Shown in pieces: positions 7,644 through 15,778 of a DNA stretch of 28,107 nucleotides. Position 1 is the first letter of the stretch, and each line of letters opens with the position of its first letter. Source of the DNA: Streptosporangiaceae bacterium. Lineage in GTDB: Bacteria; Actinomycetota; Actinomycetes; Streptosporangiales; Streptosporangiaceae. Under the pieces are notes generated by a model. The model was not told the DNA's origin. It saw only the letters and a program-made list of their open reading frames with translations, and did not search any database. A program made the position numbers and the translations under genes. The DNA lies in NCBI GenBank assembly GCA_030039095.1, contig JASHQP010000217.1, positions 1 to 28,107 of the forward strand, written 5' to 3'.

Positions 7644-7681
7644 CCAGAGCGGTCAGGACCAGAGCGGTCAGGACCAGAGCG
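7644..7681. repeat. 15-base tandem repeat spanning a stop codon
   Basis: The unit CCAGAGCGGTCAGGA occurs at 7644-7658 and 7659-7673, and its first eight bases again at 7674-7681. On the minus strand each full copy carries the end of the MetE-like gene (the Leu-Trp-Ser codons and TGA), so the gene end has been duplicated downstream of itself. It looks like recent slippage; no function is evident. Confidence 0.75.
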
Positions 7682-8786
7682 CCTGGCTCGCCAGCCGGGC
7701 TCCCTCGGCCATCGCTGCCAGCTTCGCCCAGGTGACGTGCGGCTCGACCGTGGACGAGGAGGCGAACGTGGCGAACCCGCAGTCGCTGCCGGCCAGGACG
7801 TTCTCCCGGCCGACGAGGCGCGCGTAGCGCTCGATCCGCTGCGCGACCAGTTCCGGGTGCTCCACGTAGTTGGTCGTCGAGTCGATCACGCCGGGGACGA
7901 TCGCCTTGCCGTCCGGCAGCTCGAGGTCCTCGAACACGTTCCACTCATGCTCGTGGCGGGGGTTGGCGCCCTCGAACGAGATCGCGGCGGGCCGGGCCGC
8001 GAGCACCTCGCCGATGATCGCGCGCAGCGGGATGTCGCGGGTGTGCGGGCCCTCGTAGTTGCCCCAGCACAGGTGCAGCCGCATCGCCTCGGGCGGGATG
8101 TCCCTGGTGGCGTGGTTGATCGCGGCGACCCTGCGGCCGACCTCGACGAGGAACCCCTCCTGTGTGCCGCCGATGCCGGACACGTTCCAGCCCATGGCCA
8201 GGTCGGGGCAGTCGAGCTGCAGCAGCAGGCCGGCCGCATGGATCGCGTCGTACTCGGTCTTCATTGCGTCGGCGAGCGCGCCGATGTACTCATCGTCGCT
8301 GGCGTAGTACTGGTTGGCGAGGAACACCGCGATCACGCCGGGCGACGCGGCCGACATGAACACCTCGGTGACATCCTGCCCGGCGGTGGCCTGCCCGAGG
8401 TTGGCGATGTCGGCCTGCACCAGGGACGTGTCGGCGTAGGCCACCGGCCCGATGCAGGCGGGGTTGGTCAGCCTGCGGGCCCTGGCCCGCTCGGACATCA
8501 TCCGCTCCCCCCAGTCCGGGAAGTCGTCGTAGTCCTTGGGCCGCAGCGGCTGGCCCTCGCCACCGAACCCGGTCAGCCGCTCGGTGACGTAGGTGCTGTA
8601 GCCGACCTTGCTCGCCTCGCCGTCGTTCACAACGTCCACGCCGGCGTCGATCTGGCTCGTCACGACCGACCGGACCGCGCCGGCCAGCTGCCCGGCGTCG
8701 CGTTCCGGCCCGGTGAGCGAGAGGCCGGCCGGCCGGGGCAGGCTGCCGGTGTGGGTGGTGAGAATACGGTCGGTGCTCAGCCGCAT
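7668..8786 (-). CDS. MetE C-terminal-like zinc methyl/thiol transferase (paralogue 1)
   Basis: A 372-aa protein homologous to the catalytic half of cobalamin-independent methionine synthase, far shorter than the two-domain MetE (about 750 aa). TTHTGSLPRP opens the barrel. All four zinc-ligand positions of MetE are recognisable: His238 and Cys240 in LHLCWGN, Glu in ISFEGANP, and Cys in AGSDCGFAT. Stand-alone members include epoxyalkane:coenzyme M transferase, so the thiol acceptor need not be homocysteine. Start at ATG 8786 with GGAGGGAGA 5 bases upstream; a start at 8819 would ignore it. A short inverted repeat, CGCAC/GTGCG (8820-8836), sits just upstream. Its placement among catabolic genes argues against a housekeeping role. 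Confidence 0.85.
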   Translation of the reverse strand: MRLSTDRILTTHTGSLPRPAGLSLTGPERDAGQLAGAVRSVVTSQIDAGVDVVNDGEASKVGYSTYVTERLTGFGGEGQPLRPKDYDDFPDWGERMMSERARARRLTNPACIGPVAYADTSLVQADIANLGQATAGQDVTEVFMSAASPGVIAVFLANQYYASDDEYIGALADAMKTEYDAIHAAGLLLQLDCPDLAMGWNVSGIGGTQEGFLVEVGRRVAAINHATRDIPPEAMRLHLCWGNYEGPHTRDIPLRAIIGEVLAARPAAISFEGANPRHEHEWNVFEDLELPDGKAIVPGVIDSTTNYVEHPELVAQRIERYARLVGRENVLAGSDCGFATFASSSTVEPHVTWAKLAAMAEGARLASQALWS

Positions 8787-8848
8787 GGGATCTCCCTCCG
8801 CGTGGGTCGAACGGGCCACCGCACCTCAAAAGTGCGAGAGTCGAGTGT

Positions 8849-9095
8849 ATGGCGGAAGACCAGGCCACGACGATGCCGGAGCCAGTTGCGACCGCAGGCG
8901 CTGCTGCGGGGCGGCAGCGGCTGCGCCGCTGGCGCTCGATTGTCTTCGCTCCCGTTGGAGACGGCCGGCGACGCCGGCGTCTCGGAACCCGACGCCACCG
9001 CCGCGGTTTTCATCCAGCGCCTGTTCGCGTCGTACCTGCCGCCCATCTGGCGCTGGTTCACCCTCGTCTGGATGCGGCGGAGAGGTTACCTCTGA
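8849..9095 (+). pseudogene. Possible broken small gene in the spacer before DUF2252
   Basis: From ATG 8849 the plus strand reads MAEDQATTMPEPVATAGAAA and continues through RLRRWRSIVFAPVG with ordinary codon use, then turns into an Arg-rich run. From about 8958 the neighbouring frame takes over with plausible protein (VSEPDATAAVFIQRLFASYL, ending in RRGYL and a stop at 9095). Together they would give about 80 aa if one indel near 8955-8980 were repaired. Alternatives are a separate ORF of about 46 aa from TTG 8955 or no gene at all. There is no recognisable domain, and no ribosome site for either start. Confidence 0.25.
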
Positions 9096-9131
9096 GCGGC
9101 GCCCGCGGGGTCATCCGCCGAACGCGAGCTG

Positions 9132-9158
9132 GGTTACGCTCAGGAACGGAAAGGTTAC
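9132..9158 (+). promoter_or_regulatory. Phased direct repeats upstream of the DUF2252 gene
   Basis: GGTTAC occurs at 9132-9137 and 9153-9158, 21 bases (two helical turns) apart, about 100 bases before the DUF2252 start; a third GGTTAC is at 9084-9089. This could be an activator or sigma-factor site. Apart from these repeats I see nothing definite in 9096-9257. Confidence 0.25.
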
Positions 9159-9257
9159 CGAGACGGAACCAGATGATGGCCACACGGCAACCGCCTGGCC
9201 TCGAGCGGAACCGCCCGCCCGTTAAGGGACGATGACGAGCAGCAGCCGGAGACGTTC

Positions 9258-10748
9258 ATGGAGAAGCGTTCGCACCCAGGGCAGACCTCGCTGGCCGGAA
9301 CCACCCAGGCGGGAGCCTCGACGTTCGCGTCGGCATGGCGGCGGGCGCACCTGACCGTGGAGGAGCGGGTGGCGAGGGGGCGGGCCGCTCGCAGGGAGGC
9401 GCCACGGTCGAGCCACGGCCGGTGGGAACCCGCGGCAGACCGCCCAGATCCGGTCGCGCTCCTGGAAGAGCAGGCGCAGAGCCGGGTCCCCCAGCTGGTC
9501 CCGATCCGGTACGGGCGCATGCTGGTTTCCCCATTCACCTTCTACCGGGGCGCCGCGCTGATCATGGCGGCCGACCTGGCGCTGACCCCTCAGTCCGGGA
9601 TCAGCGTGCAATTGTGCGGCGACGCGCACCTGTCGAACTTCGGCCTGTTCGGCTCGCCCGAGCGGCGGATGCTGTTCGACATCAACGATTTCGATGAGAC
9701 CCTCCCGGGCCCGTGGGAATGGGACGTCAAGCGCCTCGCGGCCAGCTTCGAGATCATGGGGCGCGACCGTGGCTTCGCCCCCGCCGAGCGCCGCGCCATC
9801 GTCATGGCCGGGGTCGGGGAGTACCGGGACCGAATGCGCCAGGCTGCCGGGATGGGAACGCTGAGCGCGTGGTACGAGCATCTGGAGGCCGGGATGCTCC
9901 TCAAACTGGTCCGCAAGGAGGTCCGCGTCAAGCGGGTCAGCAAACAGGAGGCCCGGGCTTTCGAGCGAGATGTCAAGCGGGCACATACGCGGGACAGCAC
10001 CCGGGTGTTCGCCAAGCGCGCGAGCGAGGTGGAGGGCGAGCTGCGGATCGTCGCCGACCCGCCGCTCATTATCCCGATCGAGGACATCGTCACACCGGGA
10101 TCGGAATGGGAGGACCCCGCTCCGCTGGTCAAGAAGCTGCTCAGCTCCTACCGGCGCACGCTGGGCCGCCAGCATCACCCCCTCGAGGAGTTCCGTTATG
10201 TGCACTCGGCCTACAAGATGGTGGGCGTGGGCAGCGTAGGAACCCGGTGCTACATCATGCTCATGACCGGCCGGGACCATAACGACCCGTTGTTCCTGCA
10301 GGTCAAAGAGGCTCAGGCGTCCGTGCTCGAGCGCTTCCTCGGCCGGAGCGCCTACGCAAACCACGGCGAGCGGGTGGTGGCCGGGCAGCGGCTGATGCAG
10401 GCGGCGACCGACATATTCCTTGGCTGGCAGCGCATCAAGGGCCTCGACGGGGTAACCCGCGACTATTACGTGCGCCAATTCCAGGACTGGAAGGGCAGCG
10501 CGGACGTGGACACCATGCTCGCGCCCGGGGCCACCTTGTACTCCCGCCTTTGCGCTGCCACCCTGGCCCGGGCGCACGCACGGTGGGGCGACCGGATCGC
10601 CATCGCCTCCTATCTCGGCAAAGGGGACGTATTCGACCACGCGATCGCCGACTTCTCCGCCGCGTACGCCGACCAGAACGAGCGGGACTACGCCGCGTTC
10701 AGCGCGGCCGTCGAGTCTGGGCGGCTCGTCGCCGAAACCGGGCTCTAG
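9258..10748 (+). CDS. DUF2252 family protein (kinase-fold motifs)
   Basis: A 496-aa protein of the DUF2252 family. The N terminus has FYRGAALIMAADLA; the conserved core is LCGDAHLSNFG (about 120-129) followed by MLFDINDFDET (about 139-148). These two blocks look like the catalytic loop (His/Asp...Asn) and the metal-binding DFD of aminoglycoside phosphotransferase-type kinases. A nucleotide-dependent transfer to a small molecule is thus an inference; the family has no firmly established activity that I know of. Later landmarks are FRYVHSAYKMVGVGSVGTRCYI and FLQVKEA. Start at ATG 9258 after CCGGAGA. Monocistronic as far as can be seen; convergent with aldehyde dehydrogenase 42 bases downstream. 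Confidence 0.88.
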   Translation: MEKRSHPGQTSLAGTTQAGASTFASAWRRAHLTVEERVARGRAARREAPRSSHGRWEPAADRPDPVALLEEQAQSRVPQLVPIRYGRMLVSPFTFYRGAALIMAADLALTPQSGISVQLCGDAHLSNFGLFGSPERRMLFDINDFDETLPGPWEWDVKRLAASFEIMGRDRGFAPAERRAIVMAGVGEYRDRMRQAAGMGTLSAWYEHLEAGMLLKLVRKEVRVKRVSKQEARAFERDVKRAHTRDSTRVFAKRASEVEGELRIVADPPLIIPIEDIVTPGSEWEDPAPLVKKLLSSYRRTLGRQHHPLEEFRYVHSAYKMVGVGSVGTRCYIMLMTGRDHNDPLFLQVKEAQASVLERFLGRSAYANHGERVVAGQRLMQAATDIFLGWQRIKGLDGVTRDYYVRQFQDWKGSADVDTMLAPGATLYSRLCAATLARAHARWGDRIAIASYLGKGDVFDHAIADFSAAYADQNERDYAAFSAAVESGRLVAETGL

Positions 10749-10790
10749 GCCAGGTCGCCGCCGGCAATCGGCATCAGGGCAGGGAGGAGC

Positions 10791-12299
10791 TCACATCATC
10801 TCGTCGGTGAACGGCAGCAGGACCGTCTTGAGCTCGGTGTAGGCCTCGATGGAGGGGCGGCCGCCCTCACGGCCGATGCCGGACTGGCCGTAGCCGCCGA
10901 ACGCGGCGTTCGGCTCGAGCTGGTAGCCGTTGATGCCGACGGTGCCGGCCCTGATCGCCTTCGTCATCCGCATCGCGCGCTTGACGTCGCTGGTCCAGAC
11001 CGTGGCGGCGAGACCGTACTCGGTGTCGTTGGCGATCCGGACGGCCTCCTCCTCGTCGCTGAACGGGATCACCGAGAGCACCGGGCCGAAGATCTCCTCC
11101 CGGGCGATGGTCATGTCGTTGGTCACGTCGGTGAACAGCGTGGGCGCGACGAAGTTGCTGGCGGCCAGCTCGCCCTCGCCGCGGGTGCCGCCGCTGACCA
11201 GCCGGGCGCCCTCGGCCTTCCCCTCGGCGATCAGCGCGAGGACCCGGTCCAGCTGCCGGGTGTTGATCAGCGGCGACGAGGTGACCACGGGGTCGAACGG
11301 GTTCCCGTAGCTGACCATGCCGGCGATCATCTCGGACGTGGCGAGGAACTCGTCGGCCACGTCGCGGTGCACCAGCGCGCGGGTCTGCGCGAGGCAGACC
11401 TGGCCGGAAAGGCCGAGCGTGACCGTGCCCATCGTGATCGCGGCGGCCGAGCCGACGTCCGCGTCGGCGAAGACCAGGGCGGGGCTCTTGCCGCCGAGCT
11501 CCAGGCTCACCCGCTTGAAGCCGCTGGCCGAGGCCTCGATGATCTTGCGGCCCACGGCGCGGCTGCCGGTGAACGAGAGCTTGTCGACCATCGGGTGGTT
11601 GATCAACGCGTCGCCGGTGGGCTCGCCCGGCCCGGTCACCACGTTGACGACGCCAGCCGGGACCCCGGCCTCCTCGACGAGCCTGACCAGGCGCAGCACG
11701 CAGAACGTCGCGTACTCGGACGGCTTGAGCACGATCGTGCAGCCCGCGGCCAGGGCCGGTGCCAGCTTCTGCGCGGTCAGCAGCAGCGGGGCGTTCCACG
11801 GCACGATCGCGCCGACCACGCCGACCGGCTCGCGCAGCGTCATGACCAGGTGGTCGCCGCCCTGGTACGGCGGCAGGGTCTCGCCGGCAAGCTTGTCCAC
11901 CCAGCCCGCGTGGTGGTCGAACACGTCGGCGACCATCGCGGACGACATGCCGTAGACGCCGCCGAAGGTCAGCGGCACGCTGTTGTCCAGCGCCTGCAGC
12001 TTGAGCAGCTCGTCGCCGCTGGAGCGGACCAGGTCGGCGATCCGGTGCAGCACGCGGACCCGCTCGGTCGCCCTGGCCCGTGGCCACGGCCCCTCGTCGA
12101 AAGCGCGGCGCGCGGCGCGAACCGCCAGGTCCACGTCCTCGGCCTCGGCAATCGGGAACGACGCGACGTCCTCCCCGGTCGCGGGGTGACGGTGATCCCA
12201 GGTCCGGCCGTTCTCGGCGGCGGTCCAGCGCCCGTCGATCAGCATGAGTCCGCCGGCAAGGCCGACCTCGTCGCGGTGCGGCTTGATCGATGCAACCAT
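10791..12299 (-). CDS. Aldehyde dehydrogenase (NAD-dependent)
   Basis: A 502-aa ALDH superfamily member of full length. Catalytic residues are visible: Asn169 in PWNAP, Glu267 in LELGGKSP and the nucleophile Cys302 in SGQVCLAQ; EEIFGPVL lies in the C-terminal part. It oxidises an aldehyde to a carboxylic acid with NAD(P). Given the NDMA-dependent alcohol dehydrogenase nearby and acyl-CoA ligase and dehydrogenases in the same window, a step from alcohol via aldehyde to acid before CoA activation is likely. ATG 12299 has AGGGAG about 10 bases upstream, and a perfect KstR-type palindrome starts only 17 bases upstream of the ATG, so transcription is probably repressed until substrate is present. 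Confidence 0.93.
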   Translation of the reverse strand: MVASIKPHRDEVGLAGGLMLIDGRWTAAENGRTWDHRHPATGEDVASFPIAEAEDVDLAVRAARRAFDEGPWPRARATERVRVLHRIADLVRSSGDELLKLQALDNSVPLTFGGVYGMSSAMVADVFDHHAGWVDKLAGETLPPYQGGDHLVMTLREPVGVVGAIVPWNAPLLLTAQKLAPALAAGCTIVLKPSEYATFCVLRLVRLVEEAGVPAGVVNVVTGPGEPTGDALINHPMVDKLSFTGSRAVGRKIIEASASGFKRVSLELGGKSPALVFADADVGSAAAITMGTVTLGLSGQVCLAQTRALVHRDVADEFLATSEMIAGMVSYGNPFDPVVTSSPLINTRQLDRVLALIAEGKAEGARLVSGGTRGEGELAASNFVAPTLFTDVTNDMTIAREEIFGPVLSVIPFSDEEEAVRIANDTEYGLAATVWTSDVKRAMRMTKAIRAGTVGINGYQLEPNAAFGGYGQSGIGREGGRPSIEAYTELKTVLLPFTDEMM

Positions 12300-12315
12300 C
12301 GCGCGAGCTCCCTAG

Positions 12316-12329
12316 TAGAACACGTTCTA
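12316..12329. promoter_or_regulatory. KstR-type operator, perfect arms (TAGAACACGTTCTA)
   Basis: Both arms (TAGAAC and GTTCTA) are perfect around a two-base centre and match the KstR core TNNAACNNGTTNNA. The box lies directly upstream of the aldehyde dehydrogenase ribosome site on the minus strand. The binding-protein gene starts 262 bases away in the other direction and might share it. No KstR gene is in the window, so the cognate TetR-type repressor must be elsewhere. Confidence 0.75.
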
Positions 12330-12463
12330 GTCTTTGGCGAGACTACATCGAACGGCGCCGAAGCGGCCAGTAGCATGCGGCGATATCAGCGGATGTGAGC
12401 GATGACCGGCAAGATGATGCACTGGGGCCTGCTCGTGGCCCTGGCGGTCCCGGACTTTCCCCC

Positions 12464-12499
12464 CGAGCATGGCTACGGGATGATAACGGCCCATGCTCG
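12464..12499. repeat. 9-base inverted repeat in the ALDH/binding-protein spacer
   Basis: CGAGCATGG (12464-12472) and CCATGCTCG (12491-12499) form a perfect inverted repeat with an 18-base loop, about 93 bases upstream of the binding-protein gene. It could be a hairpin in the leader or a two-site operator. The rest of the spacer (12330-12591) shows no convincing gene; a 34-codon ORF at 12402-12506 overlaps the repeat and has no ribosome site. Confidence 0.4.
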
Positions 12500-12591
12500 C
12501 CTTTAGTCGCTTCGCTACCCTTTTGAGCACTGGCCGATGATCTCCCCATAAGACGCCCGATCTGAAGCCACAGCAAAGGGGTTGGTGACCG

Positions 12592-14406
12592 GTGCGACGT
12601 CCCCTGAGAGTGCAGATGCTGGCAGTTGTCGGCACGGTCAGCCTCGCGATGGTGGCCGCCTGCTCGTCGGGCCCATCATCGGGCGGAACAAATCAGACCC
12701 GCGCTCCGGGCGGAACGGCCACGGTCGCCCTGACACCCGGAGAGCAGTTCAACTACATATTCCCGATGCTCGACGACGAGGACGCTGTCGGCGCCAACAT
12801 CGAATACTCGGAGTACCTGATGTGGCGGCCGCTGTACTGGTTCGGCGGGCCGAACAGCGTGGGCTTTGACGAGAGGTACAGCCTCGCCGACCCGGCCGTC
12901 GTCACCTCGTCCGGCGGCAAGACGACGGCGACGATCCAGCTCAAGCCGTACCGCTGGTCCGACGGCCAGCCGGTCACCAGCCGCGACGTGCAATTCTGGT
13001 TCAACCTGCTGAAGGCCGAAAAGAACAACTGGTGGGGCTACGTGTCCGGGGAGATCCCCGACAATGTCTCCGCGTTCAAGATCCTCAGCTCAACCAGGTT
13101 TTCGCTCACGTTCACCGGCAGCTACTCCTCGGCCTGGCTGTACAACGAGCTTGGACAGCTCATCCCCCTGCCCCAGCAGGCATGGGACAAGACGTCGGCG
13201 GGCGGACCCGTAGGCAACTACGACCTCACCACGGCTGGCGCGGAGGCCGTTTACAACTACCTGATCTCCCAGAACAAGGACCTGAACACCTACGCCACGA
13301 ACCCGCTGTGGCAGGTCATCGACGGCCCGTTCCGCCTCACCAGCTATGCGGCATCGACCGGCGACGCGACCTACGTCCGCAACAGTCACTACTCCGGCCC
13401 GGCGTCGGGCTCCATCCACGCGCTGCGAGTGCTGAGCTACACCAGCGACGACGCCGAGTTCGACTCCCTGCTGTCGGCCGGCGGCATCGACTACGGGTAC
13501 CTGCCGTTCAACGACGCCGCGCAGGCGACCCGGGTCACCTCTGACGGCTACAAGATCGAGGCGTGGCCGACGTGGGGCATCACGTACATGTCGATGAACT
13601 TCGCATCCCCAGAGGTGGGCGCCCTCTTTGACCAACTGTACATACGTGAGGCGATGCAGCGCCTGATCAACCAGCCTGGCTACATCGACTCGTTCCTCGA
13701 GGGGTACGGCAATCCGACGTATGGTCCGGTTCCGCTGGTGCCCGGCAGCAAATTCGTGTCCGATGCACAGAAGCAAAACCCCTACCCGTACAACCCGGCG
13801 ACCGCGACCTCCCTGCTGAGCGCCCACGGGTGGAAGATCGTAAAGGGCGGCGCGGACGTGTGCACCCGGCCGGGCACGGCGTCGGACGAGTGCGGCGCCG
13901 GGATTACGTCCGGCGAGAAGCTGTCGTTCTCGCTGCAGTACTCGACCGGCACGCAGAGCGTCACCGAGGAGGTCGACGCGCTCCAGTCGGCGTTCTCGCA
14001 GGCCGGTATCCAGCTCGCGCCTTCCGGCCAACCGTTCGACACGGTGGTCGGTAACGACGTGACCTGCGCGAAGGCCGGATGCTGGGAGCTGAACTACTAC
14101 GGCCAGGGATGGTATTTCGACCCGGGCTACAACGACCCCGACGGCTCGGTCCTGTTCGGGTCGACCGGAGTGGACAACGGCGGCTCATACTCCAGCTCGA
14201 CGGCCAATAGCCTGATCTCCAAGTTGGGTTCTGGCGGCTACCAGGCGCTCTATGCCTACGAGAACTACCTCGCGAAGCAGCTTCCGGTGCTCTGGATGCC
14301 GCAGCTCGATGCGCAGATCTCCGCGGTGAGCAAGAAGCTGCACGGTGTCTACCCGCAGGATCCCGACGGCAACATCTACCCGGAGAACTGGTACTTCAGC
14401 AAATAA
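12592..14406 (+). CDS. Family 5 extracellular solute-binding lipoprotein (ABC importer)
   Basis: A 604-aa lipoprotein. The signal peptide has an RRPLRVQ n-region, a hydrophobic stretch to about residue 20 and the lipobox VAAC with Cys24, followed by a Ser/Gly-rich linker. The mature part follows the dipeptide/oligopeptide/nickel-binding family: YRWSDGQPVTSRDVQFWFNL, and near the end LPVLWMPQLDAQISAV. It would be anchored outside the membrane and deliver a ligand to an ABC permease. No permease or ATPase gene is adjacent, which is unusual since these are normally in one operon. GTG start with AAAGGGG about 12 bases upstream. A strong hairpin directly follows the stop, so it seems to be transcribed alone. 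Confidence 0.9.
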   Translation: MRRPLRVQMLAVVGTVSLAMVAACSSGPSSGGTNQTRAPGGTATVALTPGEQFNYIFPMLDDEDAVGANIEYSEYLMWRPLYWFGGPNSVGFDERYSLADPAVVTSSGGKTTATIQLKPYRWSDGQPVTSRDVQFWFNLLKAEKNNWWGYVSGEIPDNVSAFKILSSTRFSLTFTGSYSSAWLYNELGQLIPLPQQAWDKTSAGGPVGNYDLTTAGAEAVYNYLISQNKDLNTYATNPLWQVIDGPFRLTSYAASTGDATYVRNSHYSGPASGSIHALRVLSYTSDDAEFDSLLSAGGIDYGYLPFNDAAQATRVTSDGYKIEAWPTWGITYMSMNFASPEVGALFDQLYIREAMQRLINQPGYIDSFLEGYGNPTYGPVPLVPGSKFVSDAQKQNPYPYNPATATSLLSAHGWKIVKGGADVCTRPGTASDECGAGITSGEKLSFSLQYSTGTQSVTEEVDALQSAFSQAGIQLAPSGQPFDTVVGNDVTCAKAGCWELNYYGQGWYFDPGYNDPDGSVLFGSTGVDNGGSYSSSTANSLISKLGSGGYQALYAYENYLAKQLPVLWMPQLDAQISAVSKKLHGVYPQDPDGNIYPENWYFSK

Positions 14407-14407
14407 T

Positions 14408-14454
14408 CCGGCCTGCGGGTGGACTCCGCCCCCGCACTCCCCCCGGCAGGCCGG
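14408..14454 (+). terminator. Stem-loop after the solute-binding protein gene
   Basis: CCGGCCTGC (14408-14416) pairs perfectly with GCAGGCCGG (14446-14454), and GGG/CCC can extend the stem after a one-base bulge. It begins one base after the TAA. There is no T-tract, as is common for hairpin terminators in GC-rich actinobacteria. It separates this gene from the next KstR-type promoter. Confidence 0.65.
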
Positions 14455-14484
14455 GCGCTGCGCCATCGGCAGAGGCATCCGGGT

Positions 14485-14506
14485 TAGACTCCTAGAACAC
14501 GTTCTA
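14485..14506 (+). promoter_or_regulatory. fadE promoter -10 with KstR-type operator
   Basis: TAGACT (14485-14490) is a good -10 hexamer, and the perfect box TAGAACACGTTCTA follows at 14493-14506, covering the expected transcription start. The acyl-CoA dehydrogenase start lies 24 bases after the box, with GGAGG between. The box is identical to that of the aldehyde dehydrogenase, where AGACT also immediately precedes it on the minus strand. I find no convincing -35. Confidence 0.72.
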
Positions 14507-14529
14507 TTTACGTCGGCAGCGGAGGGCTG

Positions 14530-15762
14530 ATGCACCTGGCCTACACGCCGGAGCAGGAACGGCTCCGCCGCCAGCTGCGCGAGTACTTCGCCGAACTGAT
14601 GACGCCCGAGCTGCGCCGCGGTCTCGCCGGCACTGGCGGCGACTACGGGGACGGCGAGGCGTACAAGGCGATCGTCCGCCAGCTCGGCCGCGACGGCTGG
14701 CTGGCCCTGGGCTGGCCGCCGGAGTACGGCGGGCGCGGGGGGTCAACGCTCGACCAGCTCATCTTCACCGACGAGGCGGCGATCGCCGGGGTGCCGGTGC
14801 CGTTCCTGACGATCAACACCGTCGGCCCGACGATCATGCGGTTCGGCACGCCGGAGCAGAAGGAGCGCTACCTGCCGCGCATCGCGGCCGGCGAGCTCCA
14901 CTTCTCGATCGGCTACTCCGAGCCCGAGGCCGGCACCGACCTCGCCGCGCTGCGCACCCGCGCCGTCCGGGTGAGGGGGGACGGGGAGGCGGGTGGGGAG
15001 TACGTCATCAACGGCCAGAAGATGTGGACCAGCCTGATCCAGTACGCGGACTACGTCTGGCTGGCCTGCCGCACCGACCCCGACGCGCCCCGGCACAAGG
15101 GCCTGTCCGTGCTGATCGTGCCGACCAGCGCCGAGGGATTCTCCTGGACGCCGGTGCGCACCATGGCCGGGCCGACCACCAGCGCCACGTACTACTCCGA
15201 CGTGCGGGTTCCCGCCTCGGCGCTGGTCGGCGACGAGAACCAGGGCTGGCCGCTGATCACCAACCAGCTCAATCACGAGCGGGTCGCGCTCACCTCGTCC
15301 GCGCCGGTCCGCACCGCGCTGCGCGAGGTATGCGACTGGGCCAGCGCCACCAAGCTGGCCAGCGGCGAGCGCGTCATCGACCAGGAATGGGTGCGGCTCA
15401 ACTTGGCCCGGGTGCACGCCAAGGCCGAATTCCTCAAGCTGGTCAACTGGCGGATCGCCGCCGAGGCTGACGCCGCTGCCGCGGTGAAGGCGGATGGGGA
15501 TGCGGGCCACGCGCTCGGCCCGGCCGCTGCCTCGGCGACCAAGGTCTTCGGCACCGAGTTCGCGACCGAGGCCTACCGGCTGCTGATGGAGGTGCTCGGC
15601 GCCAGCGCCCACGTCCGCGAGGGCTCCCCCGGGGCGATCCTGTCCGGCAGGATCGAGCGGATGCAGCGCGCCGCCCTGATCCTGACCTTCGGCGGCGGCA
15701 CCAACGAGGTACAGCGTGACATCGTCGCTGCCGCCGGTCTCGGCCTCCCGATCCGTCGATAG
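14530..15762 (+). CDS. Acyl-CoA dehydrogenase, FadE26-like subunit
   Basis: A 410-aa acyl-CoA dehydrogenase. FSIGYSEPEAGTDLAALRTRA and GQKMWTS are the FAD and substrate blocks. The usual C-terminal catalytic Glu position reads TFGGGTNEVQRDIVA, where it is Gly. A Glu is instead found in LNHERVAL (Glu250), equivalent to isovaleryl-CoA dehydrogenase and close to the catalytic Glu reported for mycobacterial ChsE4 (FadE26). This pattern belongs to the heterotetrameric steroid-type enzymes in which only one subunit carries the base. It introduces a double bond into an acyl-CoA side chain. ATG 14530 has GGAGG upstream and a KstR-type box. The partner gene begins 16 bases after its stop. Confidence 0.9.
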   Translation: MHLAYTPEQERLRRQLREYFAELMTPELRRGLAGTGGDYGDGEAYKAIVRQLGRDGWLALGWPPEYGGRGGSTLDQLIFTDEAAIAGVPVPFLTINTVGPTIMRFGTPEQKERYLPRIAAGELHFSIGYSEPEAGTDLAALRTRAVRVRGDGEAGGEYVINGQKMWTSLIQYADYVWLACRTDPDAPRHKGLSVLIVPTSAEGFSWTPVRTMAGPTTSATYYSDVRVPASALVGDENQGWPLITNQLNHERVALTSSAPVRTALREVCDWASATKLASGERVIDQEWVRLNLARVHAKAEFLKLVNWRIAAEADAAAAVKADGDAGHALGPAAASATKVFGTEFATEAYRLLMEVLGASAHVREGSPGAILSGRIERMQRAALILTFGGGTNEVQRDIVAAAGLGLPIRR

Positions 15763-15778
15763 GGGCCTGACGACATCC

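Noticed and set aside
7930..7943. Fourth match to the KstR core (TCGAACACGTTCCA)
   Set aside because: It lies deep inside the MetE-like coding sequence, far from any promoter, with weak outer arms; the bases are explained by the Asn-Val-Phe-Glu codons.
7449..9095. Long plus-strand frame across the PPOX end and the MetE-like gene
   Set aside because: It is antisense to the MetE-like protein, which has full zinc motifs and a ribosome site. Only its last 40-50 residues, past 8955, were kept as a possible small ORF.
12402..12506. 34-aa ORF (MTGKMMHWGLLVALAVP...) in the spacer before the binding protein
   Set aside because: No ribosome site, overlaps the 9-base inverted repeat, and no recognisable family.
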